DNA of 64,000 nucleotides, from positions 1-64,000 of the forward strand of contig JAUMVJ010000005.1 in the NCBI GenBank assembly GCA_030530215.1, read 5' to 3'. The notes under the pieces were generated by a model that did not search any database, was not told the origin of the DNA, and saw only the letters and a program-made list of their open reading frames with translations. Both the position numbers and the translations under genes were made by a program. Below are positions 8,521 through 16,255 of this stretch, in pieces; position 1 is the stretch's first letter; the number at the start of each line of letters is the position of its first letter. Source of the stretch: Coriobacteriia bacterium (GTDB lineage: Bacteria; Actinomycetota; Coriobacteriia; Coriobacteriales; Eggerthellaceae).

Positions 8521-9564
8521 ATGGATAAAGTAAGGATGGCCGTTCTTGGCCTGAATCAGGGCTCCAAGATTGCTCGCGACGCTGTTGCAAGTGATGAAAT
8601 TGAGCTTGTTGCCGTAGCTGGTTTTGGCGACCAGGCTGAAGCTGTTGCAAAGGAACTCGATCAGAAGCTTTACGAGGATTACACGCTCCTCCTAAAGCAG
8701 GAAGAGCTTGATGCTGTCGCAATCGCGCTTCCTAACAAGCTTCATCTTCCCGCCGTTGAGAATTCGCTTGCAGCTGGCATTAAGAACATCCTTCTTGAGA
8801 AGCCCATTGCTAGTACTGTCGAAGACGCCGAGCGCATTATTGAGATTTGTGAAGAGGCCGGGGCGACACTCTTGGTGGGTCATCATCGCCGCTCTTCTAG
8901 CAAATATCAGCTGCTCAAGAACGTTATTGCATCTGGTAAATTGGGCGATATTGTGGGCATCCAGTCGACGTATGCTACCGCAAAGCCGCATAGCTACTAC
9001 GATGTCGAGTGGCATACAAAGAAGGGTGGCGGCCCTCTTCTGATTAATGCGATCCATGACTTCGACGATTTGAATTACGTAGCCGACCGTAAGCCAGTTA
9101 AAGTTTACGCTGCTGCTAATAACACTATTCGTGGCAACGAGATTGAGGATTCTGTTTCTGCGGTTGTCGAGTACGAAGGCGGCGTTACCGCATCTTACTG
9201 GCTTTCCGATGGCACTCCAAGCCCTTGGAACTATGACTTGGCTGCAGAGGAGAATACTTTCTTCACCATGTGCCCTGGCGAAAACAGCCTCCATGTGTTT
9301 GGCACTCGCGGATCTTTTGGATTCCCCAACATGGATTTGTACTACTACGATCCCGACGATTACGGTTGGACTTCGCCAATGATCCACGAGCATCTTGAAT
9401 GTCCGAAGAACGATCCCATGACTGCCGAGCTCGAGCATTTCGTTAGATTGTGCAAGGGCTCCGAGACCAAGCCTCGTTGCACGGGCGAAGATGGTTTGGC
9501 TACGCTCAAGGTCATCAATGCGATTCTCGAATCTTGTGAGTCTGGAGTCCCAGTTCAGATTTAA
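8521..9564 (+). CDS. Gfo/Idh/MocA family NAD(P)-dependent oxidoreductase
   Basis: A 347-residue dehydrogenase. The N-terminal Rossmann fold has the nucleotide loop as VLGLNQGSKIA (residues ~9-19), a variation on GxGxxG. The family motif EKP appears as LLEKPIASTVEDAE near residue 97. The C-terminal alpha/beta domain (from ~125) carries NAIHDFDDLNYV, where the conserved His/Asp of this family sits. Members oxidise or reduce hydroxyls on sugars, inositols and other cyclic polyols. In this setting an alicyclic polyol acid is a plausible substrate, but this is inference. AGGAGGGAA precedes the ATG, and a clear terminator follows. Confidence 0.85.
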   Translation: MDKVRMAVLGLNQGSKIARDAVASDEIELVAVAGFGDQAEAVAKELDQKLYEDYTLLLKQEELDAVAIALPNKLHLPAVENSLAAGIKNILLEKPIASTVEDAERIIEICEEAGATLLVGHHRRSSSKYQLLKNVIASGKLGDIVGIQSTYATAKPHSYYDVEWHTKKGGGPLLINAIHDFDDLNYVADRKPVKVYAAANNTIRGNEIEDSVSAVVEYEGGVTASYWLSDGTPSPWNYDLAAEENTFFTMCPGENSLHVFGTRGSFGFPNMDLYYYDPDDYGWTSPMIHEHLECPKNDPMTAELEHFVRLCKGSETKPRCTGEDGLATLKVINAILESCESGVPVQI

Positions 9565-9593
9565 TCGATTTTTTCAGCTCTTTCTCCTTTTTT

Positions 9594-9638
9594 GCCGCCA
9601 GAGGGTCCCTCAGCCTCCTCTGGCGGCTCTTATTTTTT
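9594..9638 (+). terminator. Intrinsic terminator after the oxidoreductase gene
   Basis: GCCGCCAGAGG pairs with CCTCTGGCGGC, followed by TCTTATTTTTTC. Confidence 0.85.
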
Positions 9639-9736
9639 CAGTGAATCCATCCACCTAACCGCAAGCATATCTAATGGCAAAGATGCTAGTGAAGGCTATA
9701 AAATGTTTTCAAAATTAGGGGAGGAATTTTAAAAAC

Positions 9737-10640
9737 ATGAGGATTGAGTATCTGTATTACTTTAAGCGTCTAGCAGAAACGCTTAGTTACACAAAGGCCG
9801 CAAAGGATCTATATGTTGCACAGCCAACTTTATCTGTGGCTATAAAACGAATGGAGCAAGAGTACGGCTTTGCTTTGTTTGACCGTGGAAGTTTCGGGGG
9901 GGGTGCATCTCACCGAAGCTGGCGGGCTTATGTACGAGCACGTTAGCACTGCTTTAAGGAGCTATGAGAAAGGGCTCGCTGCTGCACGCGAAACGCTTGG
10001 TAATGTCAATTCCGAATTGAAACTGGGCACTATTTATGCAATGCAGGGCAAATTCTTTTCTGAGGCAATTTCGGAATTTCAAGAGGCATGCACTTTTAAT
10101 CCCCTAATTAAAATCGAGCAGGCGTATTCCAGGGAGCTTATAGCGCGCGTCCATAAAGGCTCCATTGACGCTGCTTTTGCTTCTTTGGTGAACGAGGCAA
10201 AGGATCTGAAGAAGGTCGTTTGCTGGTCTCAGCCTTTGGTGCTTGCTGTTAATTCAAAATCAAAGCTCGCAGAACGTAGTTCTATAACGCTTGAAGAACT
10301 TGCGGGTTTGGAAATCTCAACTTACAACAAGGAATCTCCCGTTTATAACGGCGTGAATTCGCTGGCGAGGAAAAACGGCCTCAATCTTTCTTATTCGTTC
10401 GATGACGAGATAACCATGTCGTCGATGGTGACTGCGAATCCTAACGTTGCAGCGATGTTTTGTCATTCTTTTCTGGTCAAGGCCTTTGAGGACGTCGTAT
10501 GCCTGCCCATTAGGGGTGTTCCTGCTGATTTTCATAAAGTTTACTTGATGAGCCGTAGGGAGAGCCAGCCAAAAGTGGTTGAGGAGTTCATCGACTTTAT
10601 GGGGCAGTACAGGTTTCCGAACGTTCTTTTATCTGAGTGA
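9737..10640 (+). pseudogene. LysR-type regulator, split by a one-base shift in a G8 tract
   Basis: The 5' frame encodes the winged-helix N-terminus (IEYLYYFKRLAETLSYTKAA, then LFDRGSFGG) and is lost at a run of eight G at 9896-9903. The second frame resumes exactly there with VHLTEAG and runs through the substrate-binding domain to 10640. With seven G instead of eight, one frame of ~300 residues results, the normal LysR length. This may be a frameshift mutation, a phase-variable tract or a sequencing error. GGGGAGGAA precedes the ATG. It lies upstream of a second LysR gene in the same orientation. If active, it would probably control the surrounding acid-catabolism genes. Confidence 0.8.
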
Positions 10641-10711
10641 TGGGCGCAATTAACTGTCGCTCGATCTTCCCTTGTCTGCTGTTAAGACGTTTTGATTCTT
10701 AGGATTGCAAA

Positions 10712-11653
10712 ATGAACCTTTCTCACCTGTATTACTTCCGCAAGCTTATCGAGGTTGGTAGTTATTCCGTTGCTGCTAAGGAGTTGTTTGTCGCTCGGCC
10801 AACTTTGTCCCTTGCGGTGAGCGGCTTAGAGAAGGAACTCGGTGTCCCTTTGCTGAAGAAGAAAAGGCACGGCATCGAGCTGACTGAGGATGGCGAAGAG
10901 TTCTACACCGCAGTTTTAACCGCAACCAACGTGCTAGATAGCTGCATCTCTGAAATCCAGCACCGTGCTAAGGAGGAATATAGCAGCATCAAGATCGGTG
11001 TTGTTTATTCCGTTCAGAGTAAGGCCTGGTCTAATTTGATTAGTGAGTTCAGACGTGTTACGGGTGTTGATATTGAGCTTCGGCAGGGAATTACCAGCTC
11101 TCTTTTGAAGGATCTCAAGAGCGGTGAGCTTGATGTGATTTTCTCTGGCCTTCTTGGCGAGGGGGATTCCGAGCTGGTTTCTATACCTTGTTTTACTCAG
11201 CGGGCTGCGCTTGTTGTGAACAAAAACCATCCGTTGGCGCAGTTTAAAGAGGTTAAACTTTCGGAGCTTTCTTCCTACAACGTATTTACTTATCTGTCTA
11301 ATGAAGGGCCTTTCGCCAAAGAGCTGAATATGCTTTTCGGTGGGGCGATACCTAAAAATGTGAGATGCGGTTTTAGCGATGAATTGCCGCTATGTTCCAT
11401 GGTCGTGGCCGACCCTCGATGCGTGGCTATCGTTGCATACTCCTGGCTCGTTGATTCGTTCCCAGATTTGGTGACGCTTGAAATTAGTGAGGCTCCCGAG
11501 GATTTTCATCAGTTTTATATGAGCTACAGGAGGCAGGGGAGGAAACCTCTTGCTGTTAAGACCTTTATTGATCTTGCTCGTGGCTATTCTTTAATAACGA
11601 TAGTCCTGCCATTTCGGCGGCCGTTAGGGCCGAAACAAAACAGAACCCGGTAG
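10712..11653 (+). CDS. LysR family transcriptional regulator
   Basis: A 313-residue regulator. The winged helix occupies residues 1-60 (LSHLYYFRKLIEVGSY, then ARPTLSLAVSGLEKELG), followed by the periplasmic-binding-protein-like effector domain from ~90. It is a close paralogue of the protein at 13736. The final ~22 residues, from about YSLITIVLPF on, do not match that paralogue. The other frame over the same bases does (…FNNDSPA against FINVSPA), so the gene appears frameshifted near 11590 and its original frame continues into the shikimate dehydrogenase-like gene downstream. The shift falls after the DNA-binding and effector domains, so the regulator may still work. Confidence 0.8.
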   Translation: MNLSHLYYFRKLIEVGSYSVAAKELFVARPTLSLAVSGLEKELGVPLLKKKRHGIELTEDGEEFYTAVLTATNVLDSCISEIQHRAKEEYSSIKIGVVYSVQSKAWSNLISEFRRVTGVDIELRQGITSSLLKDLKSGELDVIFSGLLGEGDSELVSIPCFTQRAALVVNKNHPLAQFKEVKLSELSSYNVFTYLSNEGPFAKELNMLFGGAIPKNVRCGFSDELPLCSMVVADPRCVAIVAYSWLVDSFPDLVTLEISEAPEDFHQFYMSYRRQGRKPLAVKTFIDLARGYSLITIVLPFRRPLGPKQNRTR

Positions 11654-11709
11654 AGGTTTCGAGCGAAACATTACAGACGGCTCTAATCGGTTTATCCGTA
11701 GAGCAGTCT

Positions 11710-12525
11710 TTGTCTCCCGCGATCCATACATATTCGTACGACAAACTCGGTTTGAACGCAGTCTATGCGCCATTCGATGTGGGCCTAGATCAGCTTGAGT
11801 CCATTGTTGAAGGGTTTAAGCATTGGGGAGTTGTTGGCTATAACGTCGGTATCCCAAATAAATTTGAGGTTGCTCAGTACTTAGACGAGCTCTCTCCGGT
11901 TGCTGAACTTTCAGGAGCCGTTAATTGTGTGAAGGTGGAAAACGGCAGGTCGGTAGGCTATAACACCGATGGTCCTGGCTTTGTCTCCAATCTTAAGCGC
12001 CTAGGGTTTGACCCTTCACGTAAGCGTGTGACATTGTTGGGCTTTGATGAAATGGGGCTTGCGGTTACGATGGCGCTCGCGCTTGAGAGCGTTGAATCGC
12101 TTGATGTTTTTGTGAGGAATGCTTTTATTGAAGAATCAGCGGTAGATTGCATTCAGCGGTTGCGGTTGCAGGAGGGTATCTGTATCAATCTCCATGATTT
12201 TGCGGATTATGAGGAGCTCTGTGACTGCATTGCATCAAGTGATCTTTTAGTGAACTCTCTTCGCCCTGGGTCAAGCGTCCTGGATGAGTTGATTGCTGAT
12301 GCGCCTGCGATTTTTTCCGACGGTTTAATGGTTGCGGATGCCGTTCATACAAGAGAGATAAGCGAACTGGTGGAGCAGGCAAAGCAGATGGGGCTTAAGA
12401 CGGCATCGGGAATCGAATCGCTTATCGCCCAAGCGGCCTTGTGCGAGAAGATATGGTTTGGTGTCGAGATGCCGATAGATTCGGTGCTAAACAGGTTTGG
12501 TGGGGTTTTAGGTAGTAATAAATAA
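11710..12525 (+). CDS. Degenerate shikimate dehydrogenase-like protein, probably the C-terminal half of a split LysR fusion
   Basis: It is homologous to the two SDH paralogues downstream, but homology begins before any start codon: frame 1 reads TALIGLSVEQSLSPAIH from ~11677. The only canonical start is TTG at 11710, with no ribosome site, and it would remove the first strand. The frame is open back to 11572 and overlaps the 3' end of the LysR gene. Shikimate-site features remain: SLSP, a lysine in GIPNK, and NTDG. The glycine-rich cofactor loop (GCGGAG in the paralogues) has become GFDEMG, so NAD(P) binding is doubtful. If one base is added near 11590, LysR and this domain form a single ~604-residue protein. 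A sensing rather than catalytic role is conceivable. Confidence 0.6.
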   Translation: MSPAIHTYSYDKLGLNAVYAPFDVGLDQLESIVEGFKHWGVVGYNVGIPNKFEVAQYLDELSPVAELSGAVNCVKVENGRSVGYNTDGPGFVSNLKRLGFDPSRKRVTLLGFDEMGLAVTMALALESVESLDVFVRNAFIEESAVDCIQRLRLQEGICINLHDFADYEELCDCIASSDLLVNSLRPGSSVLDELIADAPAIFSDGLMVADAVHTREISELVEQAKQMGLKTASGIESLIAQAALCEKIWFGVEMPIDSVLNRFGGVLGSNK

Positions 12526-12555
12526 CGCGTAATAATAACGTTGTTAACCTAAACC

Positions 12556-12569
12556 TTGAACGCGTTCAA
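12556..12569. promoter_or_regulatory. GAAC-NN-GTTC operator-like palindrome (SDH gene 1)
   Basis: A perfect 14-base palindrome, TTGAACGCGTTCAA, centred 116.5 bases before the SDH start at 12679. The second intact SDH gene has GAACGCGTTC at the same distance, although the bases around it differ. This favours a conserved regulator site. Confidence 0.6.
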
Positions 12570-12635
12570 AATCTTCTTTCGGCGTAATTACGCTTCCTTT
12601 CTGGGGTAACCTTCAATCAAGTCAAATGGTTGATC

Positions 12636-12658
12636 TTGAGGATCGAGGGGGTCCTCAA
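12636..12658 (+). promoter_or_regulatory. Leader hairpin before SDH gene 1
   Basis: TTGAGGA and TCCTCAA form a 7-base stem with a loop containing CGAGG, ending ~5 bases before the AGGAGGGAA ribosome site. The other SDH leader has a comparable hairpin (15055-15072). It could modulate translation; no known riboswitch was recognised. Confidence 0.35.
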
Positions 12659-12678
12659 AAAATTAGGAGGGAATCGCC

Positions 12679-13545
12679 ATGGAACAACCTACTATTTCCG
12701 GACACACCAAGCTGCTCGGCCTTCTTGGACATCCCGTCGATCATTCGATGTCCCCTGCAATGCACACCGCATCCTACGCTCATCTAGGGGAGGACGTAAT
12801 TTACCTATCCTTTGATGTGGAGCCTGAGGGCCTGAAGGCCGCCGTCGACGGCATGAAGGTCATGGGTTTCCTTGGAGCTAACGTCACTATGCCTTGTAAG
12901 ACTTTTGTGCTTCAGTATCTTGATGAGCTGACCCCTGCAGCGGAGTTGATGGGTGCAGTCAATACCATCTCTATTCGCGATGGTAAAGCAATCGGTCACA
13001 ACACCGACGGCGCCGGATTCGTCAAGAATCTTCAGCTCAACGGCGTGACCGTTGAGGGCGCGCACGTTACCCTTATCGGCTGCGGCGGCGCCGGCTCCGC
13101 GATCATGACCCAGCTTGCCCTGGATAAAGCCTCTAAGATCGACGTGTTCAACGCCAAGGACCAGTTCTGGGACGCAACGCTCGACCGCGTGGCCAAGGTC
13201 GCCGAGAAGACGGGCACCCCCATCGAGCTGCACGACCTGGCCGACAAGGACGACATGAAGGCATGCGCCCTGGCGTCCACCATCTTCATCAACGCAACGC
13301 CCGTCGGCATGGCCCCCAACACCGACGGCTGCGTCGCCACCGAGGACATGCTGCACGAGGGCCTGGCCGTGGGCGACACCGTGTACAACCCCCGCGAGAC
13401 CAAGCTCATCAAGATGGCCAAGGCAAAGGGCCTCACCGCCTGCGGCGGCCTGGGCATGCTGCTTCAGCAGGCGGCCCTGGGCGAGGAGTTCTGGAACGGC
13501 GCCAAGATGGACACCAAGTTCATCGAGGAAAACTTCTACAACTAG
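12679..13545 (+). CDS. aroE: Shikimate/quinate 5-dehydrogenase (AroE/YdiB family)
   Basis: A 288-residue NAD(P)-dependent dehydrogenase that interconverts 3-dehydroshikimate/3-dehydroquinate and shikimate/quinate. The substrate pocket shows HSMSP (residues ~21-25), the catalytic lysine in NVTMPCK (~74), and the aspartate of HNTDGAG (~111). The cofactor loop is IGCGGAGSA. The segment after the second strand reads FNAKDQFWD, closer to YdiB (FNRRDEFF) than to the Arg/Thr pattern of biosynthetic AroE, which suggests NAD use and a catabolic role. AGGAGGGAA precedes the ATG. The 3' half is almost identical to the copy at 15099, and the middle of the gene is more divergent. Confidence 0.85.
   Translation: MEQPTISGHTKLLGLLGHPVDHSMSPAMHTASYAHLGEDVIYLSFDVEPEGLKAAVDGMKVMGFLGANVTMPCKTFVLQYLDELTPAAELMGAVNTISIRDGKAIGHNTDGAGFVKNLQLNGVTVEGAHVTLIGCGGAGSAIMTQLALDKASKIDVFNAKDQFWDATLDRVAKVAEKTGTPIELHDLADKDDMKACALASTIFINATPVGMAPNTDGCVATEDMLHEGLAVGDTVYNPRETKLIKMAKAKGLTACGGLGMLLQQAALGEEFWNGAKMDTKFIEENFYN
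13135..13545 (+). repeat. Near-identical 411-bp duplicate of 15555-15965
   Basis: The 3' part of the two SDH genes matches base for base over 411 positions, with one difference (GAGGAA against GAGGAG near the stop). A second identical stretch of over 60 bases lies near the 5' ends, while the middle differs at many silent sites. This mosaic suggests recent gene conversion between tandem copies. Confidence 0.85.
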
Positions 13546-13584
13546 ATGTCTTTGGTTTCGAGCTAACTAGCTGCCAATTGAACG

Positions 13585-13622
13585 AAGGCCTTGAGAGCGG
13601 CTTGTTCTCAAGGCCTTTTTGT
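13585..13622 (+). terminator. Intrinsic terminator after SDH gene 1
   Basis: AAGGCCTTGAGA pairs with TCTCAAGGCCTT, followed by TTTGTTT. Confidence 0.9.
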
Positions 13623-13735
13623 TTACCCGAAGCTCGCCGCTCACAAGCCTATTCATCTGCGATTATGTGAAAAGTGCTAGGATGGATGCCCTAGATAGAT
13701 CGATGCTGGAGTATGAGTCATCGAAGGGGAAGCCG

Positions 13736-14680
13736 ATGAATCTTTCGCATTTGTATTATTTCCGCAAGCTGGTTGAAGTTGGTAACTACTCGGATGCTGC
13801 GGACGAATTGTTCATCGCCCAGCCTACCCTTTCCTTGGCGGTTTCGAGCCTTGAAAAGGAACTCGGCGCGCCCCTGCTCAAGAAAAAGCGTAACGGCGTC
13901 GAGCTCACTGAGGATGGCGAGGAATTCTACACGGCTACCCTTACGGCCACCAACGCGTTGGACAGTTCTATCGCCTCCATCAAACAACGCGCGGAAAACG
14001 AATACGATTCCATTCGCCTAGGCGCGGTATATTCCATCCAAAGCCCTGAATGGTCGCGCTTGATCTCGCAGTTCAGGCGTACGGTCGACAGCCGTCTGCA
14101 CATCGACGTGCGCCAGGGAACAACCAGCAGCCTCTTCAGGGACCTAAAGGCGGGCGAGGTTGATCTGATTTTCTCCGGCATCCCTTTGGGCGGCGATTCC
14201 GAGGTAACCTCGATCCCCTGCTTCACTCAAGGGCTCACCTTGGTGGTTAACGAGGATTGTCCTTTGGCTTCCCTTAACAAGATCTCCCTCGATGAGCTGG
14301 CGGGCCTGCGCCAACAACTAATTTCCTACACTCTTAAGGGCGGGCCCTTTGAAACCGAGCTTTCTCAATTGTTAGAAAGCCATCCGCGCCTGAACGTCCG
14401 CTGCAACTACTCCGACGAAATCACTCTGTGCTCGCTTGTTGTGGCCGACCCCGGCGTTATCGCACTGGCGTGCCATTCCTGGCTGGTAAGCACTTTCCCC
14501 AACGTTCACACCGTTGAGCTTGTGGACGCCCCGAAGGATTTCCACCAGTTCTATATGAGCTATCGCAAGCGCGGCCGTAAGGCCTTGGCGGTGGAGGCCT
14601 TCTTGGATATGGCCAAAAACTACGAGTTCATCAATGTTTCCCCAGCTTACAACGAGGATGAAGAGCCTGCGGGGAAATAG
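13736..14680 (+). CDS. LysR family transcriptional regulator
   Basis: A regulator of 314 residues. The winged helix is at residues 1-60 (LSHLYYFRKLVEVGNY, then AQPTLSLAVSSLEKELG), followed by an effector-binding domain ending FINVSPAY. The ATG at 13736 has GAAGGGGA 5 bases upstream and aligns with the paralogue at 10712; the 39-codon extension from 13619 lies in the preceding terminator. It sits directly before an SDH gene in the same orientation, as the paralogue does, so a LysR-SDH unit seems to have been duplicated. Expected role: effector-dependent control of the SDH and transporter genes. Confidence 0.85.
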   Translation: MNLSHLYYFRKLVEVGNYSDAADELFIAQPTLSLAVSSLEKELGAPLLKKKRNGVELTEDGEEFYTATLTATNALDSSIASIKQRAENEYDSIRLGAVYSIQSPEWSRLISQFRRTVDSRLHIDVRQGTTSSLFRDLKAGEVDLIFSGIPLGGDSEVTSIPCFTQGLTLVVNEDCPLASLNKISLDELAGLRQQLISYTLKGGPFETELSQLLESHPRLNVRCNYSDEITLCSLVVADPGVIALACHSWLVSTFPNVHTVELVDAPKDFHQFYMSYRKRGRKALAVEAFLDMAKNYEFINVSPAYNEDEEPAGK

Positions 14681-15098
14681 CCTTAAGGGCGCGTTGAATA
14701 ATTGGGCCGGCTACGGAGCTAGCTTTCGCGCTAGCCGTGATCTTGTTTAGGGCATCGGTCGTGGTGCCGTCTGCAGCGTTGGCAACGGTCTCGGTTGCGG
14801 TGCCGTCTGCGGCCTTGTGGCGTTCTTGGGGTTGGCTGTTGTTTTAGCCACGGCGCCGGCCACGGAATCGGCCGCGGCGCTGGCCGCAACATCGGTGCAG
14901 GCCAGGAGCTCCAGGCCTTCCTAGCCGGAGATTTTGAGACTTGCAACCAGCAACGCTCCTTTAAGAATGACAATAACGAACGCGTTCAAACAAGGTTTCC
15001 GCAAACATACGCCATTGATTCTTGGCTATTCTTGAACCATCGAAAAGGAAATTCGAGATGCGAGGGCATCTCATCTTCTTTACATGGAGGGAATAAAA
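14681..15098. other. Intergenic region between LysR and SDH gene 2
   Basis: Begins with a hairpin, GCTAGC-TTTCGC-GCTAGC, near 14720-14740, probably the LysR terminator. Next comes a GC-rich stretch (14760-14910) with imperfect repeats such as GGTGCCGTCTGC (twice); it has no convincing open frame and may be a decayed gene. The GAACGCGTTC palindrome at 14978-14987 and a hairpin, GAGATGC/GCATCTC, at 15055-15072 precede the ribosome site GGAGGG. Confidence 0.55.
14978..14987. promoter_or_regulatory. GAAC-NN-GTTC operator-like palindrome (SDH gene 2)
   Basis: GAACGCGTTC, with AAA following as at the first SDH gene, centred 116.5 bases before the start at 15099. The distance is identical to that at SDH gene 1, although the intervening sequences do not align well. 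Confidence 0.6.
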
Positions 15099-15965
15099 AT
15101 GGAACAGCCAAACATCACCGGCCACACTAAGCTCATCGGCCTTCTTGGACATCCCGTCGATCATTCGATGTCCCCTGCAATGCACACCGCATCCTACGCT
15201 CATCTGGGCGAAGACATCGTTTATCTTTCCTTCGACGTTGAGCCTGAGGGCTTGAAGACCGCCGTCGACGGCATGAAGGTTATGGGCTTCGTTGGCGCAA
15301 ACGTGACCATGCCCTGCAAGACCTTCGTTGGTCAGTACCTCGACGAGCTGACTCCCGCCGCCGAGCTTATGGGCGCCGTCAACACCGTTGCCATCCGCGA
15401 CGGCAAGGCGATCGGCCACAACACCGACGGTGCGGGCTTCGTTAAGAACCTCGAGCTTAACGGCGTGACCATCAAGGGCGCGCACGTCACCCTTATCGGC
15501 TGCGGCGGCGCCGGCTCCGCGATCATGACCCAGCTCGCCCTGGATAAGGTTGCCAAGATCGACGTGTTCAACGCCAAGGACCAGTTCTGGGACGCAACGC
15601 TCGACCGCGTGGCCAAGGTCGCCGAGAAGACGGGCACCCCCATCGAGCTGCACGACCTGGCCGACAAGGACGACATGAAGGCATGCGCCCTGGCGTCCAC
15701 CATCTTCATCAACGCAACGCCCGTCGGCATGGCCCCCAACACCGACGGCTGCGTCGCCACCGAGGACATGCTGCACGAGGGCCTGGCCGTGGGCGACACC
15801 GTGTACAACCCCCGCGAGACCAAGCTCATCAAGATGGCCAAGGCAAAGGGCCTCACCGCCTGCGGCGGCCTGGGCATGCTGCTTCAGCAGGCGGCCCTGG
15901 GCGAGGAGTTCTGGAACGGCGCCAAGATGGACACCAAGTTCATCGAGGAGAACTTCTACAACTAG
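15099..15965 (+). CDS. aroE: Shikimate/quinate 5-dehydrogenase (AroE/YdiB family), second copy
   Basis: A 288-residue paralogue of the gene at 12679 with the same pocket and cofactor motifs (HSMSP, NVTMPCK, NTDGAG, GCGGAGSA, FNAKDQFWD). The ATG at 15099 has GGAGGG 7 bases before it and aligns with copy 1; an upstream ATG at 15084 overlaps that ribosome site. Codon choice is strongly biased to C-ending codons, consistent with high expression. Two nearly identical copies suggest gene dosage or slightly different substrates; the few protein differences lie mostly in the N-terminal half. A biosynthetic role cannot be excluded, but the transporter and LysR context favours catabolism. Confidence 0.85.
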   Translation: MEQPNITGHTKLIGLLGHPVDHSMSPAMHTASYAHLGEDIVYLSFDVEPEGLKTAVDGMKVMGFVGANVTMPCKTFVGQYLDELTPAAELMGAVNTVAIRDGKAIGHNTDGAGFVKNLELNGVTIKGAHVTLIGCGGAGSAIMTQLALDKVAKIDVFNAKDQFWDATLDRVAKVAEKTGTPIELHDLADKDDMKACALASTIFINATPVGMAPNTDGCVATEDMLHEGLAVGDTVYNPRETKLIKMAKAKGLTACGGLGMLLQQAALGEEFWNGAKMDTKFIEENFYN

Positions 15966-15996
15966 GTGTTCGAAAAGCGTATTTAACGCTCGCAGA

Positions 15997-16035
15997 GGGC
16001 CCGCAAGCAAAATCGCTTGCGGGCCCTTCGTGTTT
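15997..16035 (+). terminator. Intrinsic terminator after SDH gene 2
   Basis: GGGCCCGCAAGC pairs with GCTTGCGGGCCC around AAAATC, followed by TTCGTGTTT. Confidence 0.85.
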
Positions 16036-16175
16036 CGCAAACCCAAACCAAGAAAGCGGAGCGCCCTGAAAAGGCTTCGCGCAAATGCCTGATAAAACAA
16101 AGCAATCTTCCTAATTGGTCCGGGTTGCCTTCTTGGTTGGCCTGGACGGCTCACAGCTCTGAAGTCGTTTTTGCC

Positions 16176-16235
16176 AATCTTGTCTTCCTGGAAGACAAGA
16201 TTCGATATAATCTTGTCTTCCAGGAAGACAAGATT
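16176..16235. repeat. Two 27-bp perfect palindromes in tandem
   Basis: Each unit (16176-16202 and 16209-16235) has 13-base arms, AATCTTGTCTTCC and GGAAGACAAGATT, around one central base (T in the first, A in the second). They are six bases apart, so centres are 33 bases apart, about three helical turns. They end 20 bases before the ATPase start codon, so they could be an operator or form a strong leader hairpin. Confidence 0.9.
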
Positions 16236-16255
16236 TGCAAAATTGGTGGTTCTAA

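Noticed and set aside
11581-11599. Programmed -1 frameshifting between LysR and SDH
   Set aside because: No X-XXY-YYZ slippery heptamer (sequence is TATTCTTTAATAA) and no clear downstream stem; a plain indel is simpler.
12805-13356. Long minus-strand frames opposite the SDH, IMP dehydrogenase and leuS genes
   Set aside because: They lie exactly opposite strongly biased coding genes, have His/Val/Gly-rich shadow composition and no ribosome sites.
14731-14973. Possible Arg/Pro-rich small protein between LysR and SDH gene 2
   Set aside because: Composition reflects GC-rich imperfect repeats; no ribosome site or recognisable domain.
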